Shown one piece after another: positions 1 through 10,371 of a DNA stretch of 64,000 nt (position 1 is its first letter; every line of letters starts with the position of its first letter). The notes beneath the pieces are model-generated. The model was not told the DNA's origin and made no database searches. It was given only the letters and a program-made list of their open reading frames with translations. The position numbers and the translations under genes were made by a program. Location: positions 124,001 to 188,000 of the forward strand of contig NW_027441219.1 in assembly GCF_949628215.1 (NCBI RefSeq), given 5' to 3'. The DNA is from Phalacrocorax aristotelis (Eukaryota > Chordata > Aves > Suliformes > Phalacrocoracidae).

Positions 1-1433
1 AAAGAGGGAAGAGCAGGACACAGACCAACAAAGAAGGAAGAGGAGCAGGCTGGAGACGCACAAAGAACCTGGGGCAGGCAGCACGACAGCGAGGGAGGAA
101 AGAAGAATAGGGGCAGGAAGCTGGACCGAGCGCGATGGAGAAAGACAAGATAAGCGACAAGAACAGGGCAGAAAGGGAAGAATGAAGCCACGGGGACAGG
201 GAGCCGAGACAGCCAACGACGGAGGGAAGGGGCCGGGGAGGGAACACCACAAAACAAACCACGGGGCTACGTGGTACAGAGCATGAGAAGGCAGAGAATT
301 AACAATTAGGGAGAGGGAGCCAGAAAAACAACAACAAAACAACACCCAAAACAAAGGGAGATGGGGAGCAAAAGGAATCGCAATGCGTACAGAAAGAAGA
401 GAGAAACAATTCTAAAAGAGGGTCACGGGGAAGCCAGAGACAGCAAGATGGAGAAAGGACAAAAGCTACAGGCTACAGGGCAGAGAGGGAAGAATTAATG
501 GATAGACACAGAGAGCTGGGCAGAAAGAGGTGGAGAAAGGCTGACGATCACACGGCCAACAGGGAAGAGAGAAGAGAGGGAGGAATTTTAAAAACAGGGG
601 CAAGAAGCCAGAGAGAGGGAGAGAGAGGCAACACTAAAATGGGGACAAGCCACAGGGCGGCGAGGAGGGAACCGATGAATAAGAACAGGAGACCAAAGAG
701 AACACAACGTAGAATGGAAAAAAGGAACAGCGGCCCAACAGGGAAGGAGGAATTAAAGATCAGGCACTGGGAGGCAGACAGAGACAAACGAAGAAACAAG
801 TGGGAAAAAAAAAACAAAACCAAAAACACAACAACAGCAATGGGCTACAAAGACAGAGAGAGAGGGAAGAAAGAAAACATAGCAGCAAGGAGCTGGACAG
901 AGAGAGATGAGGACAAACAAATAGCACGGGTCTACGTGACAGAGAACGTGGAATTAGAACACAGAGAGAGGGAGCCGGACAGAGAGAGAGGCCGAGAGAA
1001 AAATCTAGACGGGCTACAGCGGGCAGAGGCAGGAATTAAAACCTAGGGACAGGGAGCTGGACAGAGAGAGACGGAGGTCACAGGGAACAGCGGCGGGTGC
1101 AGGAAGAACAGGAATTCATGAACAGGGAAAGGGAGCTGGACAGAGAAGAACTCAGAAAGGCAAGAACAGTAGCAGGGTACAGAGCAGACGAATTAAAAAG
1201 CGCGGCGGGAGCGTTGAGGCAGACAGAGAGATTAAGAAAAAAGCCACGGGCTACGTGGCAAAGCAGGAGGAATTCAGAAACGGGGATGGCAACCAAGGGA
1301 GAGTGAGCTGGTGAAGGACAACGGGCATTCCAAGTGAGGGACGGGGAGCTGGGAAAAGCGAGGCAGAGAAAAACAGAATCACAGAGAGAATCACACAAAG
1401 CCAAAAAAGAAGAAACTGAACAACAGGAACAGG
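1..1433 (+). repeat. Partial macrosatellite unit, variant lineage
   Basis: Right part of a unit cut by the window edge. It aligns with 11237-12672 and with 43740 onward, and shares their diagnostic differences from the ordinary units: the GAATAGGGGC string near 110, CGCGATGGAG near 130, CTGACGATCAC near 540, ACTAAAATGG near 632 and AACAGGAGACC near 685. Both other carriers of this variant lie directly downstream of a 2-kb CpG-island segment (8630-10634 and 41094-43163). Window base 1 corresponds to 43740, about 577 bp past the end of that segment. The sequence is strongly purine-rich on the plus strand and has no credible gene. The 182-residue open frame at 498-1046 is a low-complexity Arg/Glu-rich frame and is not called. 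Confidence 0.85.
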
Positions 1434-1961
1434 TGTAACCAAAGCGATGAAATCAGCCAACCAGAGACGGTGTTCCATTACGGGAACATGGAGCGTACGA
1501 ATCAGCGCACCTGTTGATCTGCATTTTAGTCCCTAGGCGATCGTTAACGTCAGCAGAACAACAGACAACGTGCTTCTGTCAGAAAAGGACGACAAAACGC
1601 GGTTTCGTGGAGCGGACTGAGAGAACTAGCCAAGACTGCCAAGATTAACAGCCAAGAAGGTAAAAGGCAATTCTGGCAGGGGGAGATCGCGACCACCGAC
1701 TCACGGACCACCACCGAGCCTGCGCAGCGATTTACATACGGAACGAGCAAGTTTGTACCGATCAGCAGACAGGACAATAATGAATACGTATGAATACGTA
1801 AAATTTTGATCTACAAATTGAACGGGAAAGGTGCGTGAGGTACGCACGCCAGGAGGAGCGATCCCCCGTGCATCCGGCGCCGTGAATAAAGAATGCCTGC
1901 TCTTTAATACTAAATTGGTCTTGAGGAGTTGTTTCCGATTTTACCGCGTTTTTCGGTAACA
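1434..1961 (+). mobile_element. Solo LTR, ERVK-like, copy 1 (528 bp)
   Basis: Begins TGTAACC and ends GGTAACA. The U3-like part has many CpGs. A perfect 10-bp tandem repeat TGAATACGTA TGAATACGTA lies near 1779-1800. A hairpin (GTGCGT 1831-1836, ACGCAC 1842-1847) precedes the poly(A) signal AATAAA (1885-1890) and a GCCTGCTCTTTAATACTAA R/U5-like part. Sequence after the LTR shows no primer-binding site and no gag, pol or env, so this is a solo LTR. A possible 4-bp target duplication CAGG is seen (1430-1433 and 1962-1965), but CAGG is common in the surrounding repeat, so the left boundary is less certain than the right one. The family assignment is from memory. Confidence 0.75.
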
Positions 1962-2199
1962 CAGGGAGTCAGACCGAGAGAGCCAGAGAAAGACAAAAAT
2001 ACCGACAGGCTACAGGACAGAGCAGGAGGAGTAAAAAAATAAAAACGGAGCCAGAGCCAGGCAGAGAGAGGCGGAGAAAGAACAAGTAGCCACAGGCTAC
2101 AGGACAGAGAGGGTGGACTGAAAAGACGGGGCGGCAGGGAGCCACTCAGAGCGAGACGGAGAAAGAAGGTGCGGGGGGGGCGCAAAAAAAAAAAAATTT

Positions 2200-2216
2200 T
2201 GCAGCAGGTAAGGAAA
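2200..2216 (+). other. 5' splice-site match downstream of LTR (all units)
   Basis: GCAGCAG|GTAAGGAAAG, with the donor G at 2208, 246 bp past the LTR end. It matches the U1 snRNA consensus at 8 of 9 bases over CAGGTAAGG. Equivalent sites are at 5267, near 8328, 13477, 45944, 49002, 52065, 55127, 58190 and 61253, and also in the LTR-less unit near 40791. It is retained in every unit, including the diverged U4, so an LTR-initiated transcript could splice out of the repeat. No RNA evidence is available here. Confidence 0.4.
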
Positions 2217-2514
2217 GAGAGGGGGCCGGGGGAGAGACAGGGAGGGCCCAGGACGTACAAGAGAGGCAACGGGGCCCCACTGGCCCAGGACTCACCGCGA
2301 CTCTCGCTCTCAGCGCTGCTGGCACAATTTAGCCGTTCACATGCTTCTTTCCCCTCCTCTCCTCCCTGCCTCTTCTGCAGCTCCAGACTCTAGGCCGACC
2401 TCCACCTGAAGAGAACACGGGGGTGTCTTACAGCTCTTACGAGATGAGGCTTCCTAGGCACGTAGCCTAGCTCGCTCGTGCACTACACGCCCGTACCGAA
2501 CTGCGGGTTCCAAC

Positions 2515-2814
2515 TGTGGGAAGAAGGGGGAGTCCTTGGGGGCTACGGCATTTCTCTTCCTAACTAACCGTTACACATGACAGAGCCCTGCTTTCCCAGA
2601 AACAGCTCAACACCTGCCCGCCGAAAAGGAGGAGCGAATTAATTCCTTGCTTTGCTTCCACGCACAGCTTTTGCTTTACCTATTAAACCGTCTTGATCTC
2701 AACCCATGATTTTTCTCACTTTTACCCTTCCAGCTCTCTCCCCCAGCCCACTGAGGGTGGAGCGAGCAAGCAGCTCCCTGGTGCAGAGTTGCCAGCTGAG
2801 GCTAAGCCACGGCA
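2515..2814 (+). mobile_element. Truncated ERVL-type LTR, 3' half (U1)
   Basis: Holds the GGGGGAGTCC start of the remnant, a GTTACACATGACAGAGCCC string, the ATTAAA poly(A)-type signal (2682-2687), the CTCTCTCCCCCAGCCCACTG tail and a CTAAGCCACGGCA end. The 5' half, present at 10372-10634 in the long unit, is missing. Identical remnants in the other short units are at 5574-5873, 46251-46550, 49309-49608, 52372-52671, 55434-55733, 58497-58796 and 61560-61859. Immediately after the end sits TGTCCCGGTTTGG, which looks like the start of another LTR of this kind but is not followed by recognisable LTR sequence. Confidence 0.7.
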
Positions 2815-2989
2815 CGCGCTTGTCCCGGTTTGGCAGGGAACGGACCGTCCGTCGCCTGGCTCCTGGAGCGACGGGCTGCTGGGCAGAGGGGGAGGCCACC
2901 AAAGGTGAGGAGCAGGGCACAGGACAGTAGGAGGAGAGAAGAGCAGCATCCGGCTGGACGGGGGCGGGGGGGGCGTGTGTGCGTGTAGT

Positions 2990-4470
2990 GAGAAGGCACG
3001 AGGCAGGGAACAGGATGGCCAGAGGAGGACAGGGAGCCTGACGGAGGTGGAGATAAAAGCAGCAGAGAGAGGGGAAGAGCAGGACACAGACCAACAAAGA
3101 AGGATGAGGAGCAGGCTGGAGACGCACAAAGAACCTGGGTCAGGCAGCACGACAGCGAGGGAGGAAAGAAGAACAGGGGCAGGAAGCTGGACCGAGCGAG
3201 ATGGAGACAGACAAGATAAGCGACAAGAACAGGGCAGAAAGGGAAGAATGAAGCCACGGGGACAGGGAGCCGAGACAGCCAACGACGGAGGGAAGGGGCC
3301 GGGGAGGGAACACCACAAAACAAACCATGGGGCTACGTGGTACAGAGCATGAGAAGGCAGAGAATTAACAATTAGGGACAGGGAGCCAGAAAAACAACAA
3401 AAAAAACACCAAAACAAAGGGAGATGGAGAGCAAAAGGAATCGCAATGCGTACAGAGAGAAGAGAGAAACAATTCTAAAAGAGGGTCACGGGGAAGCCAG
3501 AGACAGCAAGATGGAGAAAGGACAGAAGCTACAGGCTACAGGGCAGAGAGGGAAGAATTAATGAATAGACGCAGAGAGCTGGGCAGAAAGAGGTGGAGAA
3601 AGGCTGAAGATCACACGGCCAACAGGGAAGAGAGAAGAGAGGGAGGAATTTTAAAAACAGGGGCAAGAAGCCAGAGAGAGGGAGAGAGAGGCAACAATAA
3701 ATGGGGACAAGCCACAGGGCAGCGAGGAGGGAACCGATGAATAAGAACAGCAGACCAAAGAGAACACAATGTAGAATGGAAAAAAGGAACAGCGGCCTAC
3801 AGGGAAGGAGGAATTAAAGATCAGGCACTGGGAGGCAGACAGAGACACATGAAGAAACAAGTGGGAAAAAAAAAAAAAAAAAACAACGGCAACGGGCTAC
3901 AAAGACAGACAGAGAGGGAAGAAATAAAACATCGCAGCAAGGAGCTGGACAGAGAGAGATGAGGACAAACAAATAGCACGGGTCTACGTGACAGAGAACG
4001 TGGAATTAGAACACAGAGAGAGGGAGCCGGACAGAGAGAGAGGCCGAGAGAAAAACCTAGACGGGCTACAGCGGGCAGAGGCAGGGATTAAAACCTAGGG
4101 ACAGGGAGCTGGACAGAGAGAGACGGAGGTCACAGGGAACAGCGGTGGCTGCAGGAAGAACAGGAATCCACAAATAGGGAAAGGGAGCTCGACAGAGAAG
4201 AACTCAGAAAGGCAAGAACAGTAGCAGGGTGCAGAGCAGAGCAGACGAATGAAAAAGCGCGGGGGGAGCGTTGAGGCAGACAGAGAGAGATTAAGAAAAA
4301 AGTCACGGGCTACGTGGCAAAGCAGGAGGAATTCAGAAACGGGGATGGCAACCAAGGGAGAGTGAGCTGGTGAAGGACAACGGGCATTCCAAGTGAGGGA
4401 CGGGGAGCTGGGAAAAGCGAGGCAGAGAAAAACAGAATCACAGAGAGAATCACACAAAGCCAAAAAAGAA
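2990..4470 (+). repeat. Purine-rich tract of diverged ~80-bp subrepeats
   Basis: Exemplar from U1; the same tract occurs in every unit. Recurring cores are GGCTACAGGRCAGAGAGG, then GGAGGAATTAAA, then CAGGGAGCTGGACAGAGAG, then ACGGAGAAAG. Instances begin near 3342, 3535, 3714, 3797, 3895, 3980, 4070, 4145, 4220 and 4308, spaced roughly 75-95 bp; two more lie after the LTR near 2010 and 2095. So the 3-kb unit is itself an old tandem repeat into which the ERVK-like LTR inserted. The plus strand is almost all A and G, giving potential for triplex or R-loop formation. Confidence 0.65.
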
Positions 4471-4492
4471 GAAACTGAACAACAGGAACAGG

Positions 4493-5020
4493 TGTAACCA
4501 AAGCGATGAAATCAACCAACCAGAGACGGTGTTCCATTACGGGAACATGGAGCGTACGAATCAGCGCACCTGTTGATCTGCATTTTAGTCCCTAGGCAAT
4601 CGTTAACGTCAGCAGAACAACAGACAACGTGCTTCTGTCAGAAAAGGACGACAAAACGCGGTTTCGTGGAGCGGACTGAGAGAACTAGCCAAGACTGCCA
4701 AGATTAACAGCCAAGAAGGTAAAAGGCAATTCTGGCAGGGGGAGATCGCGACCACCGACTCACGGACCACCACCGAGCCTGCGCAGCGATTTACATACGG
4801 AACGAGCAAGTTTGTACCGATCAGCAGACAGGACAATAATGAATACGTATGAATACGTAAAATTTTGATCTACAAATTGAACGGGAAAGGTGCGTGAGGT
4901 ACGCACGCCAGGAGGAGCGATCCCCCGTGCATCCGGCGCCGTGAATAAAGAATGCCTGCTCTTTAATACTAAATTGGTCTTGAGGAGTTGTTTCCGATTT
5001 TACCGCGTTTTTCGGTAACA
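4493..5020 (+). mobile_element. Solo LTR, ERVK-like, copy 2
   Basis: Same boundaries and flanks as copy 1, so it spread by unit duplication, not by new insertion. AATAAA at 4944-4949. Differs by one lost CpG in the GGCAATCG string near 4596. Confidence 0.75.
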
Positions 5021-5573
5021 CAGGGAGTCAGACCGAGAGAGCCAGAGAAAGACAAAAATACCGACAGGCTACAGGACAGAGCAGGAGGAGTAAAAAAATA
5101 AAAACGGAGCCAGAGCCAGGCAGAGAGAGGCGGAGAAAGAACAAGTAGCCACAGGCTACAGGACAGAGAGGGAGGACTGAAAAGACGGGGAGGCAGGGAG
5201 CCACTCAGAGCGAGACGGAGAAAGAAGGTGCGGGGGGGGCGCAAAAAAAAAATAATTTTGCAGCAGGTAAGGAAAGAGAGGGGGCCGGGGGAGAGACAGG
5301 GAGGGCCCAGGACGTACAAGAGAGGCAACGGGGCCCCACTGGCCCAGGACTCACCGCGACTCTCGCTCTCAGCGCTGCTGGCACAATTTAGCCGTTCACA
5401 TGCTTCTTTCCCCTCCTCTCCTCCCTGCCTCTTCTGCAGCTCCAGACTCTAGGCCGACCTCCACCTGAAGAGAACACGGGGGTGTCTTACAGCTCTTACG
5501 AGATGAGGCTTCCTAGGCACGTAGCCTAGCTCGCTCGTGCACTACACGCCCGTACCGAACTGCGGGTTCCAAC

Positions 5574-5873
5574 TGTGGGAAGAAGGGGGAGTCCTTGGGG
5601 GCTACGGCATTTCTCTTCCTAACTAACCGTTACACATGACAGAGCCCTGCTTTCCCAGAAACAGCTCAACACCTGCCCGCCGAAAAGGAGGAGCGAATTA
5701 ATTCCTTGCTTTGCTTCCACGCACAGCTTTTGCTTTACCTATTAAACCGTCTTGATCTCAACCCATGATTTTTCTCACTTTTACCCTTCCAGCTCTCTCC
5801 CCCAGCCCACTGAGGGTGGAGCGAGCAAGCAGCTCCCTGGTGCAGAGTTGCCAGCTGAGGCTAAGCCACGGCA
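5574..5873 (+). mobile_element. Truncated ERVL-type LTR, 3' half (U2)
   Basis: Same remnant as at 2515-2814, with ACCGTC after ATTAAA where the complete copies have ACAGCC, so short-unit remnants form their own sublineage. Confidence 0.7.
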
Positions 5874-7551
5874 CGCGCTTGTCCCGGTTTGGCAGGGAAC
5901 GGACCGTCCGTCGCCTGGCTCCTGGAGCGACGGGCTGCTGGGCAGAGGGGGAGGCCACCAAAGGTGAGGAGCAGGGCACAGGACAGTAGGAGGAGAGAAG
6001 AGCAGCATCCGGCTGGACGGGGGCGGGGGGGGGCGTGTGTGCGTGTAGTGAGAAGGCACGAGGCAGGGAACAGGATGGCCAGAGGAGGACAGGGAGCCTG
6101 ACGGAGGTGGAGATAAAAGCAGCAGAGAGAGGGGAAGAGCAGGACACAGACCAACAAAGAAGGATGAGGAGCAGGCTGGAGACGCACAAAGAACCTGGGG
6201 CAGGCAGCACGACAGCGAGGGAGGAAAGAAGAACAGGGGCAGGAAGCTGGACCGAGCGAGATGGAGACAGACAAGATAAGCGACAAGAACAGGGCAGAAA
6301 GGGAAGAATGAAGCCACGGGGACAGGGAGCCGAGACAGCCAACGACGGAGGGAAGGGGCCGGGGAGGGAACACCACAAAACAAACCATGGGGCTACGTGG
6401 TACAGAGCATGAGAAGGCAGAGAATTAACAATTAGGGACAGGGAGCCAGAAAAACAACAAAAAAAACACCAAAACAAAGGGAGATGGAGAGCAAAAGGAA
6501 TCGCAATGCGTACAGAGAGAAGAGAGAAACAATTCTAAAAGAGGGTCACGGGGAAGCCAGAGACAGCAAGATGGAGAAAGGACAGAAGCTACAGGCTACA
6601 GGGCAGAGAGGGAAGAATTAATGAATAGACGCAGAGAGCTGGGCAGAAAGAGGTGGAGAAAGGCTGAAGATCACACGGCCAACAGGGAAGAGAGAAGAGA
6701 GGGAGGAATTTTAAAAACAGGGGCAAGAAGCCAGAGAGAGGGAGAGAGAGGCAACAATAAATGGGGACAAGCCACAGGGCAGCGAGGAGGGAACCGATGA
6801 ATAAGAACAGCAGACCAAAGAGAACACAATGTAGAATGGAAAAAAGGAACAGCGGCCTACAGGGAAGGAGGAATTAAAGATCAGGCACTGGGAGGCAGAC
6901 AGAGACACATGAAGAAACAAGTGGGAAAAAAAAAAAAAACAACAACGGCAACGGGCTACAAAGACAGACAGAGAGGGAAGAAATAAAACATCGCAGCAAG
7001 GAGCTGGACAGAGAGAGATGAGGACAAACAAATAGCACGGGTCTACGTGACAGAGAACGTGGAATTAGAACACAGAGAGAGGGAGCCGGACAGAGAGAGA
7101 GGCCGAGAGAAAAACCTAGACGGGCTACAGCGGGCAGAGGCAGGGATTAAAACCTAGGGACAGGGAGCTGGACAGAGAGAGACGGAGGTCACAGGGAACA
7201 GCGGTGGCTGCAGGAAGAACAGGAATCCACAAATAGGGAAAGGGAGCTCGACAGAGAAGAACTCAGAAAGGCAAGAACAGTAGCAGGGTGCAGAGCAGAG
7301 CAGACGAATGAAAAAGCGCGGGGGGAGCGTTGAGGCAGACAGAGAGAGATTAAGAAAAAAGTCACGGGCTACGTGGCAAAGCAGGAGGAATTCAGAAACG
7401 GGGATGGCAACCAAGGGAGAGTGAGCTGGTGAAGGACAACGGGCATTCCAAGTGAGGGACGGGGAGCTGGGAAAAGCGAGGCAGAGAAAAACAGAATCAC
7501 AGAGAGAATCACACAAAGCCAAAAAAGAAGAAACTGAACAACAGGAACAGG

Positions 7552-8079
7552 TGTAACCAAAGCGATGAAATCAGCCAACCAGAGACGGTGTTCCATTACG
7601 GGAACATGGAGCGTACGAATCAGCGCACCTGTCGATCTGCATTTTAGTCCCTAGGCGATCGTTAACGTCAGCAGAACAACAGACAACGTGCTTCTGTCAG
7701 AAAAGGACGACAAAACGCGGTTTCGTGGAGCGGACTGAGAGAACTAGCCAAGACTGCCAAGATCAACAGCCAAGAAGGTAAAAGGCAATTCTGGCAGGGG
7801 GAGATCGCGACCACCGACTCACGGACCACCACCGAGCCTGCGCAGCGATTTACATACGGAACGAGCAAGTTTGTACCGATCAGCAGACAGGACAATAATG
7901 AATACGTATGAATACGTAAAATTTTGATCTACAAATTGAACGGGAAAGGTGCGTGAGGTACGCACGCCAGGAGGAGCGATCCCCCGTGCATCCGGCGCCG
8001 TGAATAAAGAATGCCTGCTCTTGAATACTAAATTGGTCTTGAGGAGTTGTTTCCGATTTTACCGCGTTTTTCGGTAACA
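7552..8079 (+). mobile_element. Solo LTR, ERVK-like, copy 3
   Basis: AATAAA at 8003-8008. Has CTGTCGATC near 7630, GATCAACAGCC near 7762 and CTTGAATAC near 8021. The last two are shared only with a subset of right-array LTRs starting at 45168. Confidence 0.75.
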
Positions 8080-9369
8080 CAGGGAGTCAGACCGAGAGAG
8101 CCAGAGAAAGACAAAAATACCGACAGGCTACAGGACAGAGCAGGAGGAGTAAAAAAATAAAAACGGAGCCAGAGCCAGGCAGAGAGAGGCGGAGAAAGAA
8201 CAAGTAGCCACAGGCTACAGGACAGAGAGAGGGAGGACTGAAAAGACGGGGAGGCAGGGAGCCACTCAGAGCGAGACGGAGAAAGAAGGTGCGGGGGGGG
8301 CGCAAAAAAAAAATAATTTTGCAGCAGGTAAGGAAAGAGAGGGGGCCGGGGGAGAGACAGGGAGGGCCCAGGACGTACAAGAGAGGCAACGGGGCCCCAC
8401 TGGCCCAGGACTCACCGCGACTCTCGCTCTCAGCGCTGCTGGCACAATTTAGCCGTTCACATGCTTCTTTCCCCTCCTCTCCTCCCTGCCTCTTCTGCAG
8501 CTCCAGACTCTAGGCCGACCTCCACCTGAAGAGAACACGGGGGTGTCTTACAGCTCTTACGAGATGAGGCTTCCTCGGCACGTAGCCTAGCTCGCTCGTG
8601 CACTACACGCCCGTACCCAACTCCGGGTTACCGCGTACGGACCCTGCGGTGCACGTTGGTGGCCTGGCCCGGCCCGCTGCGGGCTATGAAGGGGGATCCT
8701 TCCTCCCCCACCTGCATGGACAGGCTCTCTCTTGCCTGCAGCAGGAAGGCAGCTGGCAGCCAGAGCGCCTTCAGTTTCTTCTGCTTTACCTTTCGTTGGC
8801 GTCTCCAGCTTCAGCCGAGGCAGCTCCTGTCCACAGCCGGGAAGGGCTCTGTGTGTCCCTTTTCGCCCCGGCGCCGCGAGGATGGCAAAGCCGGGCAGAG
8901 AGAAGCCACGCAAGCCTGAGACGGCCGCAGTCGACGGCGTCCCCGGGGGAAGGACAGACAACCACGTCCTCAGCACGGTCTCTGGGAGAGGGAAAGAAGA
9001 AACAGCGACCGTCATTACCGTCGATCGACCCTGACCAAAGCCTCTCCTTGCGCAGGGGCTTCCGGACACAGCGCCCCTTCCCCGCGCTACTGCTAAGGGC
9101 CCCTGCGCCGAGGGGGAATCCAGTGCGCTTGAGGGCCGGCTCGCTGCCTTCACGACAGGGCCTGGGGGCGGCCAAGGGCTACGCAGCACGCTTCAGGGGA
9201 GGTGCCGGGGCTGGGGGCAGGCGCACGGGGCAAGGGGGGGGCAAGGGGAGGCTGAGCGGGAGGCTGAGCGGGAGCTCCGGCGAGCCGGGGAGGCGGCCAT
9301 CATCTGCGCCCTGGGCAGGGGGAAAAGGTCCTCCTCCTTTCCCTCTTCCCTTCTGTCAGCTCCCGGGGA

Positions 9370-9375
9370 ACTCAC
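9370..9375 (-). other. Minus-strand 5' splice-site match in long-unit segment
   Basis: Reads GCG|GTGAGTTCC on the minus strand, about 180-330 bp downstream of the ZNF143-type array in that direction, the usual distance for a short first exon. The equivalent site is kept at 41834-41839 but destroyed in the fragment at 13749-13917. No second exon can be assigned. Confidence 0.35.
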
Positions 9376-9553
9376 CGCTTCTCGGGGAGCGGCCGCACCC
9401 GCAAGCCCCCAGAAATCAACACGAATCCAACCCCAAAAATACACCGCGCCTACCGTACGCGGCACGGCCGCCCGGCACCCGAGCGCCGGAAGACCGCGCC
9501 TCCCGCCACGCCCCGGCGAACCACGTGACAGCGCCGGCAGCCACTGCGCCAGG

Positions 9554-9702
9554 ACTACACCTCCCGGCATGCTCTGCGCCACAACACGGCCGCCCGGCAG
9601 CCGCGCGCCGCAAGGACTACACCTCCCGGCATGCTCTGCGCCACAACACGGCCGCCCGGCAGCCGCGCGCCCCAAGGACTACACCTCCCGGCATGCTCTG
9701 CG
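9554..9702. promoter_or_regulatory. 62-bp tandem array of ZNF143-type motifs, 3 copies
   Basis: Starts of the motif ACTACACCTCCCGGCATGC are at 9554, 9616 and 9678, an exact 62-bp period. It matches the known ZNF143/STAF (SBS, also called GFY) promoter consensus with CTCTGCG following. Decayed relatives flank the array (CCGCGCCTCCCGCCACGCC near 9497 and CCACAGCTCCCGGCACGCC near 9742). In vertebrates this motif typically sits within about 100 bp of a CpG-island transcription start. Binding is inferred. Confidence 0.7.
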
Positions 9703-10371
9703 CCACAACACGGCCGCACGGCCACCCGGCAGGCGCACCACCACAGCTCCCGGCACGCCGCCAGCCCGCCCTCCCCGCTCTCGGACCCTGCGGGCCACCG
9801 TCCCGGCCGCCGATGCACCCGGAAGCCCCACCGAGCCCTCAGCACAGCCTCGCTCTCCCCACCGCCCGCTCCGACCCGGCGCTGCCCCGCCGCAGCCCTC
9901 CTCGGGGCTTGACCCGGGACGCAGCGCTCCACCACCCAGCCCCCGCTCACCTCCTCCCTCGCTACAGTCGCAGCCCACTGACGCTCGGCCACAGCTCCGC
10001 TCCGCCCTCGGCTCACACTGGCCCCCCGGAGCCGGGCACCACCCCTTTTCCAGGGAGGAGCCGGCACCGTCAGCCCCACCGCCCGCACCTGGGGCTCCTC
10101 CATCCAGACCCCGCCATCAGCTGAGGCGCAGCAGCAACGGGGGGCGCCCTCCCCTCACCCCCACAGTGCACCACCTCCTCCCCTGGGCTCCATCACAGCC
10201 CCTTGCCCCACGCAAAGGCAGCGCAAACGCAGCCCTGAGGGCAAAGGAGAGGGCAGGTGTTTGTGCAGGCGCGCACGTAACAAGTCCCAGGAGCCATTCG
10301 TGGGTCAGGGTCCCCAACGCTCCCCCCCTGCCCCAAGGCCACCTCGGCCGCCGTTGCCGCAGCCGCACGGA

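Larger units (their letters stand above)
1434..4492 (+). repeat. Macrosatellite short unit U1 (3059 bp)
   Basis: Defined here from LTR start to LTR start. Order: ERVK-like solo LTR, purine-rich spacer with a CAG|GTAAGG donor at 2208, a pyrimidine-rich stretch (2285-2400), a short non-repetitive part ending in ACTGCGGGTT near 2514, the 3' half of an ERVL-type LTR (2515-2814), and about 1.6 kb of GA-rich subrepeats. Private changes include GGTGGACTG near 2111 and CTGGGTCAGG near 3135. The unit is a hybrid in origin: sequence left of its LTR is variant-lineage, sequence to the right is standard. No coding capacity is credible, because both strands are open in several frames and frames shift between units. 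Confidence 0.93.
4493..7551 (+). repeat. Macrosatellite short unit U2 (3059 bp)
   Basis: Same order of parts as U1 and the same length. Its LTR has GGCAATCG near 4596 where nearly all others have GGCGATCG, a CpG loss, and ATCAACCAACC near 4511, shared only with the diverged LTR at 12673. The A-run near 6928 is shorter than in U1 and followed by CAACAACGG. The left-array units have AGGATGGCC (6072), while right-array units have AGGACGGCC, so the two arrays have partly separate homogenisation histories. Confidence 0.93.

Noticed and set aside
498..1046. 182-codon Arg/Glu/Lys-rich plus frame, also at 11734
   Set aside because: Simple reading of GA-rich subrepeats; lost in standard units by a stop and an indel.
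3360..3400. Interstitial telomere repeats (ATTAGGGAC strings)
   Set aside because: Only isolated TTAGGG in the GA-rich subrepeat, never in tandem.
1434..4492. A full endogenous retrovirus in the unit
   Set aside because: No primer-binding site after the LTR, no polypurine tract before a second LTR of the same family, and no gag, pro, pol or env motif in any frame.
5758..6477. Repeated 175-239-codon minus frames in every macrosatellite unit (hydrophobic, Ser/Leu/Pro/Cys-rich)
   Set aside because: Reverse complement of purine-rich repeat gives TCT/CTC/CTG codons, hence pseudo-membrane proteins. Small indels in the G- and A-runs shift frames between units, and three frames overlap.
1..8629. 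CRISPR array or bacterial repeat
   Set aside because: Unit length, LTRs, poly(A) signals and splice-like sites are eukaryotic; there are no short direct repeats with unique spacers.
8598..10124. 508-codon plus-strand frame across the long-unit segment (458 codons in the copy at 41062-42438)
   Set aside because: It runs through a 62-bp tandem array whose copy number differs by one; 62 is not a multiple of three, so the downstream frame differs between the copies. The opposite strand is also open and substitutions show no codon bias.
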